NCBI RefSeq assembly: GCF_947500765.1
Contig: NZ_CANMTH010000002.1
Span: forward strand, 186,001-250,000
From: an uncultured Formosa sp.
Lineage (GTDB): Bacteria; Bacteroidota; Bacteroidia; Flavobacteriales; Flavobacteriaceae
DNA: 64,000 nt
Direction: 5' to 3'
The translations under genes and the position numbers were made by a program. This document shows, one piece after another, positions 8,991 through 16,097 of the stretch (its first letter is position 1; the number at the start of each line of letters is the position of its first letter). A model generated the notes under the pieces. The model ran no database searches and was not told the origin of the DNA. It worked only from the letters and a program-made list of their open reading frames with translations.

Positions 8991-8998
8991 TATATTTG
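8991..8998 (+). promoter_or_regulatory. Candidate -7 element of the Mrp gene cluster
   Basis: TATATTTG fits TAnnTTTG and lies in the 210-bp gap before the Mrp gene. No correctly spaced TTG was seen upstream. The implied leader would be about 100 nt. Confidence 0.3.
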
Positions 8999-9108
8999 TG
9001 TCTTAGATTTAATCTAAATAAATAATTTTTGAAATTAATGTAAGACCTTCTGTATTAGCTCTACTAAAAGCGTCTCTAGCTTTATAATTTCACAAAGAAT
9101 AAATTAAA

Positions 9109-10245
9109 ATGAAGATACAAAAAGAAGATGTTTTAAAAGCATTACAAACCATTACGGTTCCCGGAGAAGGACAAAATATGGTAGAAAGTGGTGCCGTTAA
9201 GAATGTAATAGTTTTTGGAGATGAGGTTGTTGTAGATATTACAATTGCAAACCCTAGCTTACAAGCTAAGAAGAGGACTGAAGTCGATATTTTAAAAACG
9301 ATTCACGATTTAGTTTATGAGAAAGCTAAAATTAAAGTGAATTTAAAAGTTGAAGCACCAGCTGCTCAACCTAAAAATGAAATTAAAGGAAAACAAATTC
9401 CTGGTATTAAAAATATAGTTGCTGTCGCATCTGGTAAAGGTGGTGTAGGGAAATCTACAGTAACGGCAAACCTAGCAGTAACCTTAGCTAAAATGGGCTT
9501 TAAAGTAGGTGTTTTAGATGCCGATATTTACGGACCATCTATGCCTATAATGTTTGATGTTGAAAAAGAACGTCCTTTGTCGGTTACTATCGATGGAAAA
9601 CCTAAAATGAAACCTGTAGAAAATTACGGTGTAAAAGTATTATCAATCGGGTTTTTTACCAAGCCAGATCAAGCAGTTGTTTGGAGAGGGCCTATGGCTG
9701 CTAAAGCATTAAATCAGATGATTTTTGATGCACATTGGGGCGAATTAGACTTTTTGTTATTAGACTTGCCTCCTGGGACTGGAGATATTCATTTAAGCAT
9801 CATGCAGTCATTACCAATTACAGGAGCTGTAGTTGTAAGTACACCGCAAACGGTAGCTTTAGCAGATGCTAAAAAAGGAGTAGCAATGTTTCAACAAGAG
9901 AGCATAAATGTGCCTGTATTAGGAATAATTGAAAACATGGCGTATTTTACACCAGAAGAATTACCAGAAAATAAATATTATATTTTTGGTGAAGCAGGAG
10001 CTAAACACTTAGCCGAAGATTTAGATGTACCATTTTTAGGAGAATTACCATTGGTACAAAGCATACGAGAAGCAGGAGATGTTGGTCGTCCAGCAGCATT
10101 ACAAACAGGTACTATTTTAGAGAAATCTTTTGAAAAATTAACTCAAAATGTAGTGGAGGAAGTGGTAAGAAGAAACGACGATTTACCACCAACAGAGGCA
10201 ATTAAAATAACGACGATGGCTGGTTGCTCATCAGTTAAAAAATAA
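9109..10245 (+). CDS. Mrp/NBP35-family iron-sulfur carrier ATPase
   Basis: A 378-residue cytosolic P-loop ATPase that carries and transfers Fe-S clusters (Mrp/ApbC/NBP35 family). An N-terminal DUF59/MIP18-like domain occupies about residues 1-85. The deviant Walker A motif GKGGVGKS is at 109-116, and the MinD-like core includes DADIYGPSMP and LDLPPGTGDIHLS. The C-terminus ends MAGCSSVKK. I do not see the usual CxxC pair in the C-terminal third, so cluster ligation may differ. It is followed after 3 nt by a NifU-domain scaffold gene. Confidence 0.92.
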   Translation: MKIQKEDVLKALQTITVPGEGQNMVESGAVKNVIVFGDEVVVDITIANPSLQAKKRTEVDILKTIHDLVYEKAKIKVNLKVEAPAAQPKNEIKGKQIPGIKNIVAVASGKGGVGKSTVTANLAVTLAKMGFKVGVLDADIYGPSMPIMFDVEKERPLSVTIDGKPKMKPVENYGVKVLSIGFFTKPDQAVVWRGPMAAKALNQMIFDAHWGELDFLLLDLPPGTGDIHLSIMQSLPITGAVVVSTPQTVALADAKKGVAMFQQESINVPVLGIIENMAYFTPEELPENKYYIFGEAGAKHLAEDLDVPFLGELPLVQSIREAGDVGRPAALQTGTILEKSFEKLTQNVVEEVVRRNDDLPPTEAIKITTMAGCSSVKK

Positions 10246-10248
10246 GTT

Positions 10249-10488
10249 ATGACTTCAGAAGAAATAAGATTAAATGTAGAGAAGGCGTTAGATGAAATCC
10301 GTCCGTTTTTAGAAAGTGATGGAGGAAATATTTCTCTGATTTCTATAGAAGATGACAAATTAGTTCGCGTACAATTACAAGGTGCATGCGTGGGGTGTAG
10401 CGTAAACCAAATGACATTAAAGTCGGGGGTTGAAATGACTATTAAAAAATATGTACCACAAATTGAGCAAGTGATAAATGTAGAATAA
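10249..10488 (+). CDS. NifU C-terminal-domain Fe-S scaffold protein
   Basis: A 79-residue stand-alone NifU-like domain with the cluster-binding C47-V-G-C50 motif in GACVGCSVNQMTLKSG. It acts as a scaffold or carrier for Fe-S clusters. The length is right for a single Nfu domain without the IscU or A-type domain. It lies 3 nt after the Mrp gene and 34 nt before the reductase gene, so it is in the same operon. Confidence 0.93.
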   Translation: MTSEEIRLNVEKALDEIRPFLESDGGNISLISIEDDKLVRVQLQGACVGCSVNQMTLKSGVEMTIKKYVPQIEQVINVE

Positions 10489-10522
10489 AAAAGTAGTAAT
10501 ACTTTTTAGAAGATTATTATAG

Positions 10523-11584
10523 ATGATTAAAACAGATATTCTAATTATTGGGGCTGGCCCAACAGGATTGTTTACCGTTTTTGAAGCTGGATTATTAAAA
10601 TTAAAATGTCATTTAATTGATGCTTTACCACAAGCAGGAGGGCAGTGTTCGGAATTATATCCAAAAAAACCGATTTACGATATACCTGGTTTTCCAGAAG
10701 TTTTGGCAGGAGATTTAACAAAAAATCTTTTAGAACAGTCTAAGCAATTCGAACCAGGGTTTACATTGGGGGAACGTGCAGAAACAGTTGAAAAACAAGA
10801 AGACGGTTCGTTTATAGTTACCACTAATAAAGGAACAAAACACCAAGCGCCAGTAGTTGCAATAGCTGGTGGTTTAGGTAGTTTTGAGCCTAGAAAACCT
10901 TTAATTGCTAATATTGGTTCTTTTGAAGATCACGGTGTAGAATACTTTATTAAAGATCCTGAAGTGTATCGTGATAAACGTGTTGTAATTTCTGGAGGAG
11001 GAGATTCTGCTTTAGATTGGAGTATTTTTTTGGCCGATATAGCTTCAGAAGTAACTTTAATTCACAGACGAAATGAATTCCGTGGTGCTTTAGATTCTGT
11101 AGAAAAAGTTCAGGAATTAAAATCTAAAGGAAAAATAAATTTAATCACACCTGCCGAAGTCATTAATGTTATTGGAGACGGTAAAGTTGAAGGTGTTGTG
11201 GTTGCACAATCTCAGCATATCGAGAAAGAATTTATAGTAGAAACAGATCATTTTATTCCGTTATTCGGACTTTCTCCTAAATTAGGTCCTATTGCAAATT
11301 GGGGACTTGAAATCGAGAAAAATGCCATTAAAGTTGATAATGCTTTAGATTACCAAACTAATATACCTGGAATCTATGCTATTGGAGATGTGAATACATA
11401 TCCAGGGAAATTAAAATTGATTTTATGTGGGTTTCATGAAGCAACACTAATGTGTCAATCTGCCTATAAGATTATTAATCCAGGAAAAAAATACGTTCTT
11501 AAATATACTACAGTTAGTGGTATTGATGGTTTTGATGGTTCTAGAAAAGAATCTCCAAAAGCTGTTGTTAAAGCGATAAATTAA
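10523..11584 (+). CDS. Thioredoxin-reductase-like ferredoxin-NADP+ reductase
   Basis: A 353-residue FAD- and NAD(P)-binding flavoprotein. The FAD Rossmann motif is IIGAGPTGLF (about residues 6-15), the NADPH motif is VVISGGGDSALDW (about 153-165), and the second FAD motif is GIYAIGDVNTYPG. There is no CxxC redox pair between the nucleotide-binding motifs. This points to a thioredoxin-reductase-type ferredoxin/flavodoxin reductase rather than a disulfide reductase. A [2Fe-2S] ferredoxin gene follows 57 nt later, which supports an electron-transfer role. Confidence 0.88.
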   Translation: MIKTDILIIGAGPTGLFTVFEAGLLKLKCHLIDALPQAGGQCSELYPKKPIYDIPGFPEVLAGDLTKNLLEQSKQFEPGFTLGERAETVEKQEDGSFIVTTNKGTKHQAPVVAIAGGLGSFEPRKPLIANIGSFEDHGVEYFIKDPEVYRDKRVVISGGGDSALDWSIFLADIASEVTLIHRRNEFRGALDSVEKVQELKSKGKINLITPAEVINVIGDGKVEGVVVAQSQHIEKEFIVETDHFIPLFGLSPKLGPIANWGLEIEKNAIKVDNALDYQTNIPGIYAIGDVNTYPGKLKLILCGFHEATLMCQSAYKIINPGKKYVLKYTTVSGIDGFDGSRKESPKAVVKAIN

Positions 11585-11641
11585 TAAAGAAATTGTAGTT
11601 TTGGTAGTTTTTTTTAGAAACCAACCAACTTGTAGTATACT

Positions 11642-11977
11642 ATGGATGAACAAGATATAAATATTAAGATCACAGATCGAGATGGGGTTGTACACGAAGT
11701 TGTAGCGCCTACAGATATGGCAATGAATTTGATGGAGGTTGTACGTTCTTACGAACTCGCTCCAGAAGGAACTATTGGTATTTGTGGGGGAATGGCCATG
11801 TGTGCTTCTTGCCAATGTTATGTATTATCTGATACCGAATTGCCAGAAATGCAAGACGATGAAGATGCGATGTTAGCAGAAGCATTTAATGTAAAAGATA
11901 ATAGCCGTTTAGGATGTCAAATACAAATGACACCTGCAATGGAGGGATTAGAAGTAGAATTAGCTCCAGAAAGTTAG
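11642..11977 (+). CDS. Adrenodoxin-type [2Fe-2S] ferredoxin
   Basis: A 111-residue ferredoxin. The cluster ligands are C48, C54 and C57 in ICGGMAMCASC, with the fourth at C92 in RLGCQIQM. This C-x5-C-x2-C...C pattern is that of ISC/adrenodoxin-type ferredoxins. The acidic stretch LPEMQDDEDAMLAEA matches the partner-binding helix. It is the last gene of the Mrp-NifU-reductase cluster, probably the electron donor for Fe-S assembly or for a monooxygenase. A hairpin terminator follows. Confidence 0.93.
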   Translation: MDEQDINIKITDRDGVVHEVVAPTDMAMNLMEVVRSYELAPEGTIGICGGMAMCASCQCYVLSDTELPEMQDDEDAMLAEAFNVKDNSRLGCQIQMTPAMEGLEVELAPES

Positions 11978-12007
11978 GCGTTTTATACCATAATCGTAAA
12001 ACCTATC

Positions 12008-12045
12008 ATACCCAAAATAGCTTGAATTTAAGCTATCTTGGGTAT
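12008..12045. terminator. Bidirectional hairpin terminator between ferredoxin and acyl-CoA dehydrogenase genes
   Basis: Arms 12008-12025 and 12028-12045 are inverted repeats with two mismatches (core ATACCCAA..ATAGCTT). The T-tract is weak on either strand. Its position between convergent genes supports a terminator role. Confidence 0.6.
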
Positions 12046-12098
12046 AATTGTTTATAATGATTTTGTAATTTAATAGAATAATTGTTCAGCTGTGTAGC

Positions 12099-13277
12099 TT
12101 ACTTAAAAGCATTTAACCCTGTAATATCTAATCCGGTAATTAAGAGATGAATATCGTGTGTTCCTTCGTAAGTAATTACACTTTCTAGATTCATAGAGTG
12201 TCGCATAATACTATATTCGCCACTAATCCCCATGCCGCCTAGCATTTGTCTCGCTTCACGAGCAATGGTAATAGCCATGTCTACATTATTACGTTTTGCC
12301 ATAGAAATTTGAGCTGATGTTGCTTTGTGTTCGTTTTTTAAAACACCTAAGCGCCAAGTTAATAATTGAGCTTTAGTTATCTCGGTAATCATTTCGGCTA
12401 ATTTTTTTTGCTGAAGTTGAAACTGTCCAATGGGTTTTCCAAACTGCATACGTTCTTTGCTGTATCGTAAAGCTGTATCATAACAGTCCATGGCGGCACC
12501 AATTGCGCCCCATGCAATGCCGTATCTGGCTGAGTCTAGGCACTCCAAAGGTGCGCCTAATCCAGATTTGTTTGGTAATAGATTTTCTTTGGGAATTTTT
12601 ACATTATCAAAAAATAATTCTCCTGTTGCAGAGGTACGAAGCGACCATTTGTTGTGTATCTCAGGAGTAGAGAAGCCTTCCATACCACGTTCTACAATTA
12701 ATCCGTGTATACGTCCAGTGTTGTCTTTTGCCCAAACCACAGCAATTTGTGCAAATGGAGCGTTAGAGATCCACATTTTTGCACCATTCAAAAGATAGTG
12801 ATCGCCCATATCTTTAAAGTTGGTTGTCATGCCACTCGGATTAGAACCATAATCTGGTTCTGTTAAGCCAAAACATCCTATCCATTCGCCGCTAGCTAAT
12901 TTTGGTAAATATTTTTTACGTTGATCTTCATTGCCGTATTTCCAAATGGGATACATAACTAGAGACGATTGTACAGACGCTGTACTACGTATGCCAGAAT
13001 CTCCACGTTCTATTTCTTGCATGATTAAACCGTACGATATTTGATCTAATCCAGCGCCACCATATTTCTCGGGAATGTAAGGTCCGAAAGCACCAATCTC
13101 TGCGAGTCCGTTTATAATTTGTTTTGGAAATTCTGCTTTTTGTGCATATTCTTCAATTATAGGTGAAAGATCTCGTTTTACCCAAGCGCGTGCGGTATCT
13201 CGAACTAATTTGTGCTCGTCGGATAATAATTCGTCTAGATTGTAGTAATCTGGTGCTTCAAATAGATCTGGTTTCAT
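12099..13277 (-). CDS. Acyl-CoA dehydrogenase (glutaryl-CoA dehydrogenase-like)
   Basis: A 392-residue FAD-dependent acyl-CoA dehydrogenase. Visible family features are FGLTEPDYGSNPSGM in the middle domain, the flavin-contacting RYGIAWGAIGAAMDC helix, QMLGGMGISGEYSIMRH, and the catalytic glutamate in VITYEGTHDIHLL. The YEGT position and overall sequence fit the glutaryl-CoA dehydrogenase branch, but substrate specificity is not proved. The ATG at 13277 gives the normal N-terminus (MKPDLFEAPDYYNLDELL); an extension to 13334 adds 19 unusual residues. Confidence 0.88.
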   Translation of the reverse strand: MKPDLFEAPDYYNLDELLSDEHKLVRDTARAWVKRDLSPIIEEYAQKAEFPKQIINGLAEIGAFGPYIPEKYGGAGLDQISYGLIMQEIERGDSGIRSTASVQSSLVMYPIWKYGNEDQRKKYLPKLASGEWIGCFGLTEPDYGSNPSGMTTNFKDMGDHYLLNGAKMWISNAPFAQIAVVWAKDNTGRIHGLIVERGMEGFSTPEIHNKWSLRTSATGELFFDNVKIPKENLLPNKSGLGAPLECLDSARYGIAWGAIGAAMDCYDTALRYSKERMQFGKPIGQFQLQQKKLAEMITEITKAQLLTWRLGVLKNEHKATSAQISMAKRNNVDMAITIAREARQMLGGMGISGEYSIMRHSMNLESVITYEGTHDIHLLITGLDITGLNAFK

Positions 13278-13344
13278 AAAGTGTTGTTTTAGATAAAAGC
13301 AGATTGCCTTCGTCTTTTGTTGAATAATCTTCAATCGAATCTCT

Positions 13345-13352
13345 CAAATTTA
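13345..13352 (-). promoter_or_regulatory. Candidate -7 element of the acyl-CoA dehydrogenase gene
   Basis: On the minus strand this reads TAAATTTG (TAnnTTTG). It lies 67 nt before the chosen ATG. The closest TTG upstream is only 12 nt away, so the -33 element is not convincing. Confidence 0.3.
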
Positions 13353-13371
13353 GCGATTACTCAGCAAAACA

Positions 13372-14085
13372 TTACATCTTTAAATAGAAATCTTTGGTCA
13401 GGTTAATGTAGTCTTCAGTGTAGTTATGGCGCTCCGTTTCAATAATAAGTGTGTTAGTCTCTATCTCAGTTTTAGTGAATGAAAACTGCATTAAACTGCG
13501 CTTAATCTCTGAATTGGGGTTGCCTTTTACATGTAGTATTTTATTCAGAAATAAGTTGACTTTTGAAGCTAAATTAATAATATTTTCTTCCTCTTTAAAG
13601 GGGGTAATTACACAGAATTTACCATGTTCAGATAATAATTTAGAAGCACTATCTATTAAATGATCAAAAGGAAGGGCGTCTGCAAAACGTGCTAAGTCGC
13701 GTTGTTCGTTATCTGTTTTATAATTTTCAGAATAGAATGGTGGATTTGATATAATAAGATCGTATTTATCTTCAATTTCATCAACAAACTCATCTAAAGC
13801 AGCATGGTAACAAAATAAACGATCTGCCCAAGGTGCGTTTTCAAAATTATCCACACATTGTTCGTAAGCTTCGTCGTCAATTTCTATAGCATCAATAAGT
13901 TCTGCAAAACTGCGCTGTGCTAACATTAAAGCAATAACACCTGTTCCTGCCCCAATATCAAGAATAGAAAACGGATTATGATCTATACTTGCCCAAGCAC
14001 CAAGTAATACGCCATCTGTACCAATTTTCATGGCACAACGATCTTGGTGAATTTCAAATTCTTTGAACTTAAAAGGTTTACTCAT
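13372..14085 (-). CDS. trmN6: tRNA1(Val) (adenine(37)-N6)-methyltransferase
   Basis: A 237-residue class I SAM methyltransferase of the YfiC/TrmN6 family, modifying A37 next to the anticodon of tRNA-Val. Motif I is ILDIGAGTGVIALMLAQ at 41-57, and the N6-adenine catalytic motif NPPF is at 114-117 in LIISNPPFYSE. The N-terminal FKFKEFEIHQDRCAMKIGTD is characteristic. It is followed, in the same direction of transcription, by the acyl-CoA dehydrogenase gene. Confidence 0.9.
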   Translation of the reverse strand: MSKPFKFKEFEIHQDRCAMKIGTDGVLLGAWASIDHNPFSILDIGAGTGVIALMLAQRSFAELIDAIEIDDEAYEQCVDNFENAPWADRLFCYHAALDEFVDEIEDKYDLIISNPPFYSENYKTDNEQRDLARFADALPFDHLIDSASKLLSEHGKFCVITPFKEEENIINLASKVNLFLNKILHVKGNPNSEIKRSLMQFSFTKTEIETNTLIIETERHNYTEDYINLTKDFYLKM

Positions 14086-14179
14086 AATAAAGTTTGTATG
14101 GTGTCATTCAAAAGGAGATGCGACTGAAGAATCTTTTTTTATAAATGATGAGATTTTTCACTTAGGCACGAGATAACAT

Positions 14180-14710
14180 TTATTCTTCGAGATATAAATC
14201 AATTAGACCTTCTGGTGTTTCAACAAAAATGGTTTTGTTAGGCTTGTCTACTTTAGAAATAAACTCGTCGTTCATTGGTATTAAAATTTCAATCCCATCG
14301 CGATCAATTTCAAAAAGCGCTTGAGCAGTAGAATCGTTAATGGATTGAATAGTGCCAACTTTTCCAAAATTAATGTCTTCGACAGTAAATCCTATAATTT
14401 CGTGAAAATAGAATTTATTACCTTCTAGCTCTGGTAAGAAATCTAACGGTAAATATAAATCTGATTTCATTAAGGCATCAGCATCAGCTTCTGTGTCGAC
14501 ATCTTCAAATTTAATACGTAACAACTCCGATTTGTGAAGCTGAGAAGATTCAATAAAAAATGGGACCAAATTATTTCGTAAATCAATAAATACAGAATCC
14601 ATGTCTTCAAACAATTCAGGCTCATCTGTATCTAGTTTTATTAGTAATTCACCTTTAAAACTGTACTTCTTTACAATCTTTCCTAGAAAGAAACATTCTT
14701 CTTTTTTCAT
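14180..14710 (-). CDS. rimM: Ribosome maturation factor RimM
   Basis: A 176-residue RimM: an N-terminal barrel (CFFLGKIVKKYSFKGELLIK) and a C-terminal PRC-barrel (FYFHEIIGFTVEDI ... ILIPMNDEFISKVDKPNKTI). It binds S19 and helps 30S head maturation. It lies 65 nt downstream of rpsP, the classical neighbour. A strong terminator hairpin sits in the gap, so rimM expression probably depends on read-through or a separate promoter. Confidence 0.94.
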   Translation of the reverse strand: MKKEECFFLGKIVKKYSFKGELLIKLDTDEPELFEDMDSVFIDLRNNLVPFFIESSQLHKSELLRIKFEDVDTEADADALMKSDLYLPLDFLPELEGNKFYFHEIIGFTVEDINFGKVGTIQSINDSTAQALFEIDRDGIEILIPMNDEFISKVDKPNKTIFVETPEGLIDLYLEE

Positions 14711-14720
14711 AATATTTTAA

Positions 14721-14753
14721 ATAAAAAAAACCTGACAACGAGTTGTCAGGTTT
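14721..14753 (-). terminator. Rho-independent terminator between rpsP and rimM
   Basis: A perfect 12-bp stem (14728-14739 with 14742-14753, core AACCTGACAAC) is followed on the minus strand by eight T. It directly follows rpsP, inside what is usually a continuous rpsP-rimM operon. It may set the S16:RimM ratio. Confidence 0.85.
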
Positions 14754-14775
14754 AAAAGTATAAAAAATTAATTTT

Positions 14776-15300
14776 TTATTCCTCTTCGTTAGAAGTTTCT
14801 TCTACAGTTTCAGCATTAGCAGCTTCTTCAGCAGCCTTCGCTTCTGCTTCAGCCTCAGCGGCAGCAGCAGTTCTAGCGTCGTTTACAGCTTTTTCAGCTT
14901 CTAAAGCTTTAGCTTTAGCATCAGCATCAGCTTGTGCTAAACCATCTTTTTTAGAATCAACTTTACCAGTTTTTTCATCTAACCAAGCAGTAAATTTAGC
15001 TTCTGCTTGCTCTTCAGTTAAAGCACCTTTTTTAACACCACCAGCAAGGTGATTTTTAAGCATTGCACCTTTGTAAGATAAAATTGCTTTTGCAGTATCT
15101 GTAGGTTGTGCACCGTTTTGTAACCAAGTTACAGCACCGTTTACATCTAATTCGATAGTTGCAGGGTTTGTGTTTGGATTGTAGCTACCTAATTTTTCTA
15201 AGTATTTACCATCTCTTTTTGATCTTGCATCAGCTGCAACGATCCAGTAAAAAGGTTTCCCTTTTTTACCATGTCTTTGTAATCTAATTTTTACAGGCAT
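14776..15300 (-). CDS. rpsP: 30S ribosomal protein S16 with acidic C-terminal extension
   Basis: A 174-residue S16. The N-terminal 80 residues are canonical (PVKIRLQRHGKKGKPFYWIV, SKRDGKYLEKLGSYNP, AKAILSYKGAMLKNHL). The remaining roughly 90 residues form an Ala/Glu/Lys-rich helical tail ending in an acidic ETVEETSNEEE. E. coli S16 has 82 residues; long tails are usual in Bacteroidota. The promoter, leader hairpin and terminator are all visible around it. Confidence 0.96.
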   Translation of the reverse strand: MPVKIRLQRHGKKGKPFYWIVAADARSKRDGKYLEKLGSYNPNTNPATIELDVNGAVTWLQNGAQPTDTAKAILSYKGAMLKNHLAGGVKKGALTEEQAEAKFTAWLDEKTGKVDSKKDGLAQADADAKAKALEAEKAVNDARTAAAAEAEAEAKAAEEAANAETVEETSNEEE

Positions 15301-15314
15301 AATAATTAATTAGT

Positions 15315-15329
15315 TGAGGTTCTCGACCT
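15315..15329 (-). promoter_or_regulatory. Hairpin in the rpsP mRNA leader
   Basis: The predicted 40-nt leader between the promoter and the rpsP ATG contains GAGGT-CGAGA-ACCTC, a 5-bp stem with a 5-nt loop. It ends 14 nt before the start codon. It is a candidate S16 autoregulatory element, but the stem is short and function is inferred. Confidence 0.4.
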
Positions 15330-15346
15330 CGGTTATTAATAAGGGC

Positions 15347-15376
15347 GCAAAGATACTATAAAAAATTAATATTCAA
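15347..15376 (-). promoter_or_regulatory. rpsP promoter
   Basis: On the minus strand this is TTG (15374-15376), 19 nt, then TATCTTTG (15347-15354). It matches the Bacteroidota sigma-factor consensus TTG-N19-TAnnTTTG exactly. Transcription should start near 15340. Confidence 0.75.
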
Positions 15377-15449
15377 TAGCTTAATTTAAATGAAATGATA
15401 TTCGTTTTTTATTCTATTTTTGAATTACTAATGTAATGTATTTGAATTT

Positions 15450-15959
15450 ATGAAAACTTGGTATGCTGTATTTTTAGTCTGTTTAATGTTTACAGGTTGT
15501 GGAGATGATTTAGAGTTTAACGATCCTAGTTTGCAGGCTAATAAAGATGGCGAGTTATGGAAAACAACAACACACCAAGTGTTTTATACATCGGGAGCAG
15601 TAATATTATCGGGTAATCTAAACGGTGCTGTAATTAGTTTAGAAATACCTGCTTTAGAAATAGGGACATATTATGTAGGAAAGGCAAGAGACGAAATGGT
15701 GAATGCGAAAGCTGTATTTACAAATGCAACAGGTGTGGAATTTTCTACCTTATATAGTGCCGATGATAGTTTAACAACTCCAAATATAGATGAGAGTACC
15801 GTGTACTATTCAGAAGGTGAAATTCAAATAGAAGAAATTAATACAACAGAAGGTTACATAAGTGGTGTGTTTTGGTTTACGGCTTACAATGAATTAGGTA
15901 CGGAGAAAGTCGATTTTAATCAGGGCGTATTTTATCGGGTTCCTATTATTGCGGAATAG
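15450..15959 (+). CDS. Small lipoprotein of unknown function (DUF6252-like)
   Basis: A 169-residue lipoprotein. Its signal ends at C17 (LMFTGC). The mature part looks all-beta, with repeated strand-turn patterns such as GELWKTTTHQVFY, LEIPALEIGTYYVG and EINTTEGYISGVFWF. It resembles flavobacterial DUF6252 lipoproteins, which have no known function; the family call is tentative. It is monocistronic with its own terminator. Confidence 0.7.
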   Translation: MKTWYAVFLVCLMFTGCGDDLEFNDPSLQANKDGELWKTTTHQVFYTSGAVILSGNLNGAVISLEIPALEIGTYYVGKARDEMVNAKAVFTNATGVEFSTLYSADDSLTTPNIDESTVYYSEGEIQIEEINTTEGYISGVFWFTAYNELGTEKVDFNQGVFYRVPIIAE

Positions 15960-15982
15960 ATTCACTTTAAAGCGGTTATAGG

Positions 15983-16009
15983 AAGCAACATTAAGTGTTG
16001 CTTTTTTTT
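15983..16009 (+). terminator. Rho-independent terminator
   Basis: Stem AAGCAACA (15983-15990) / TGTTGCTT (15996-16003) with a T-run to 16009, 24 nt after the lipoprotein stop. Confidence 0.85.
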
Positions 16010-16097
16010 GTTTATAAAAGGTTATTAAACGTGGTCGAACAACTCATTATTATTCTTAATTTTAACCTCCTCATTTTTTTTAGCACAATAGATTTTT

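Noticed and set aside
14776..15300. S16 C-terminal extension as a novel fusion
   Set aside because: Low-complexity Ala/Glu/Lys tails on S16 are usual in Bacteroidota, and no domain is visible.
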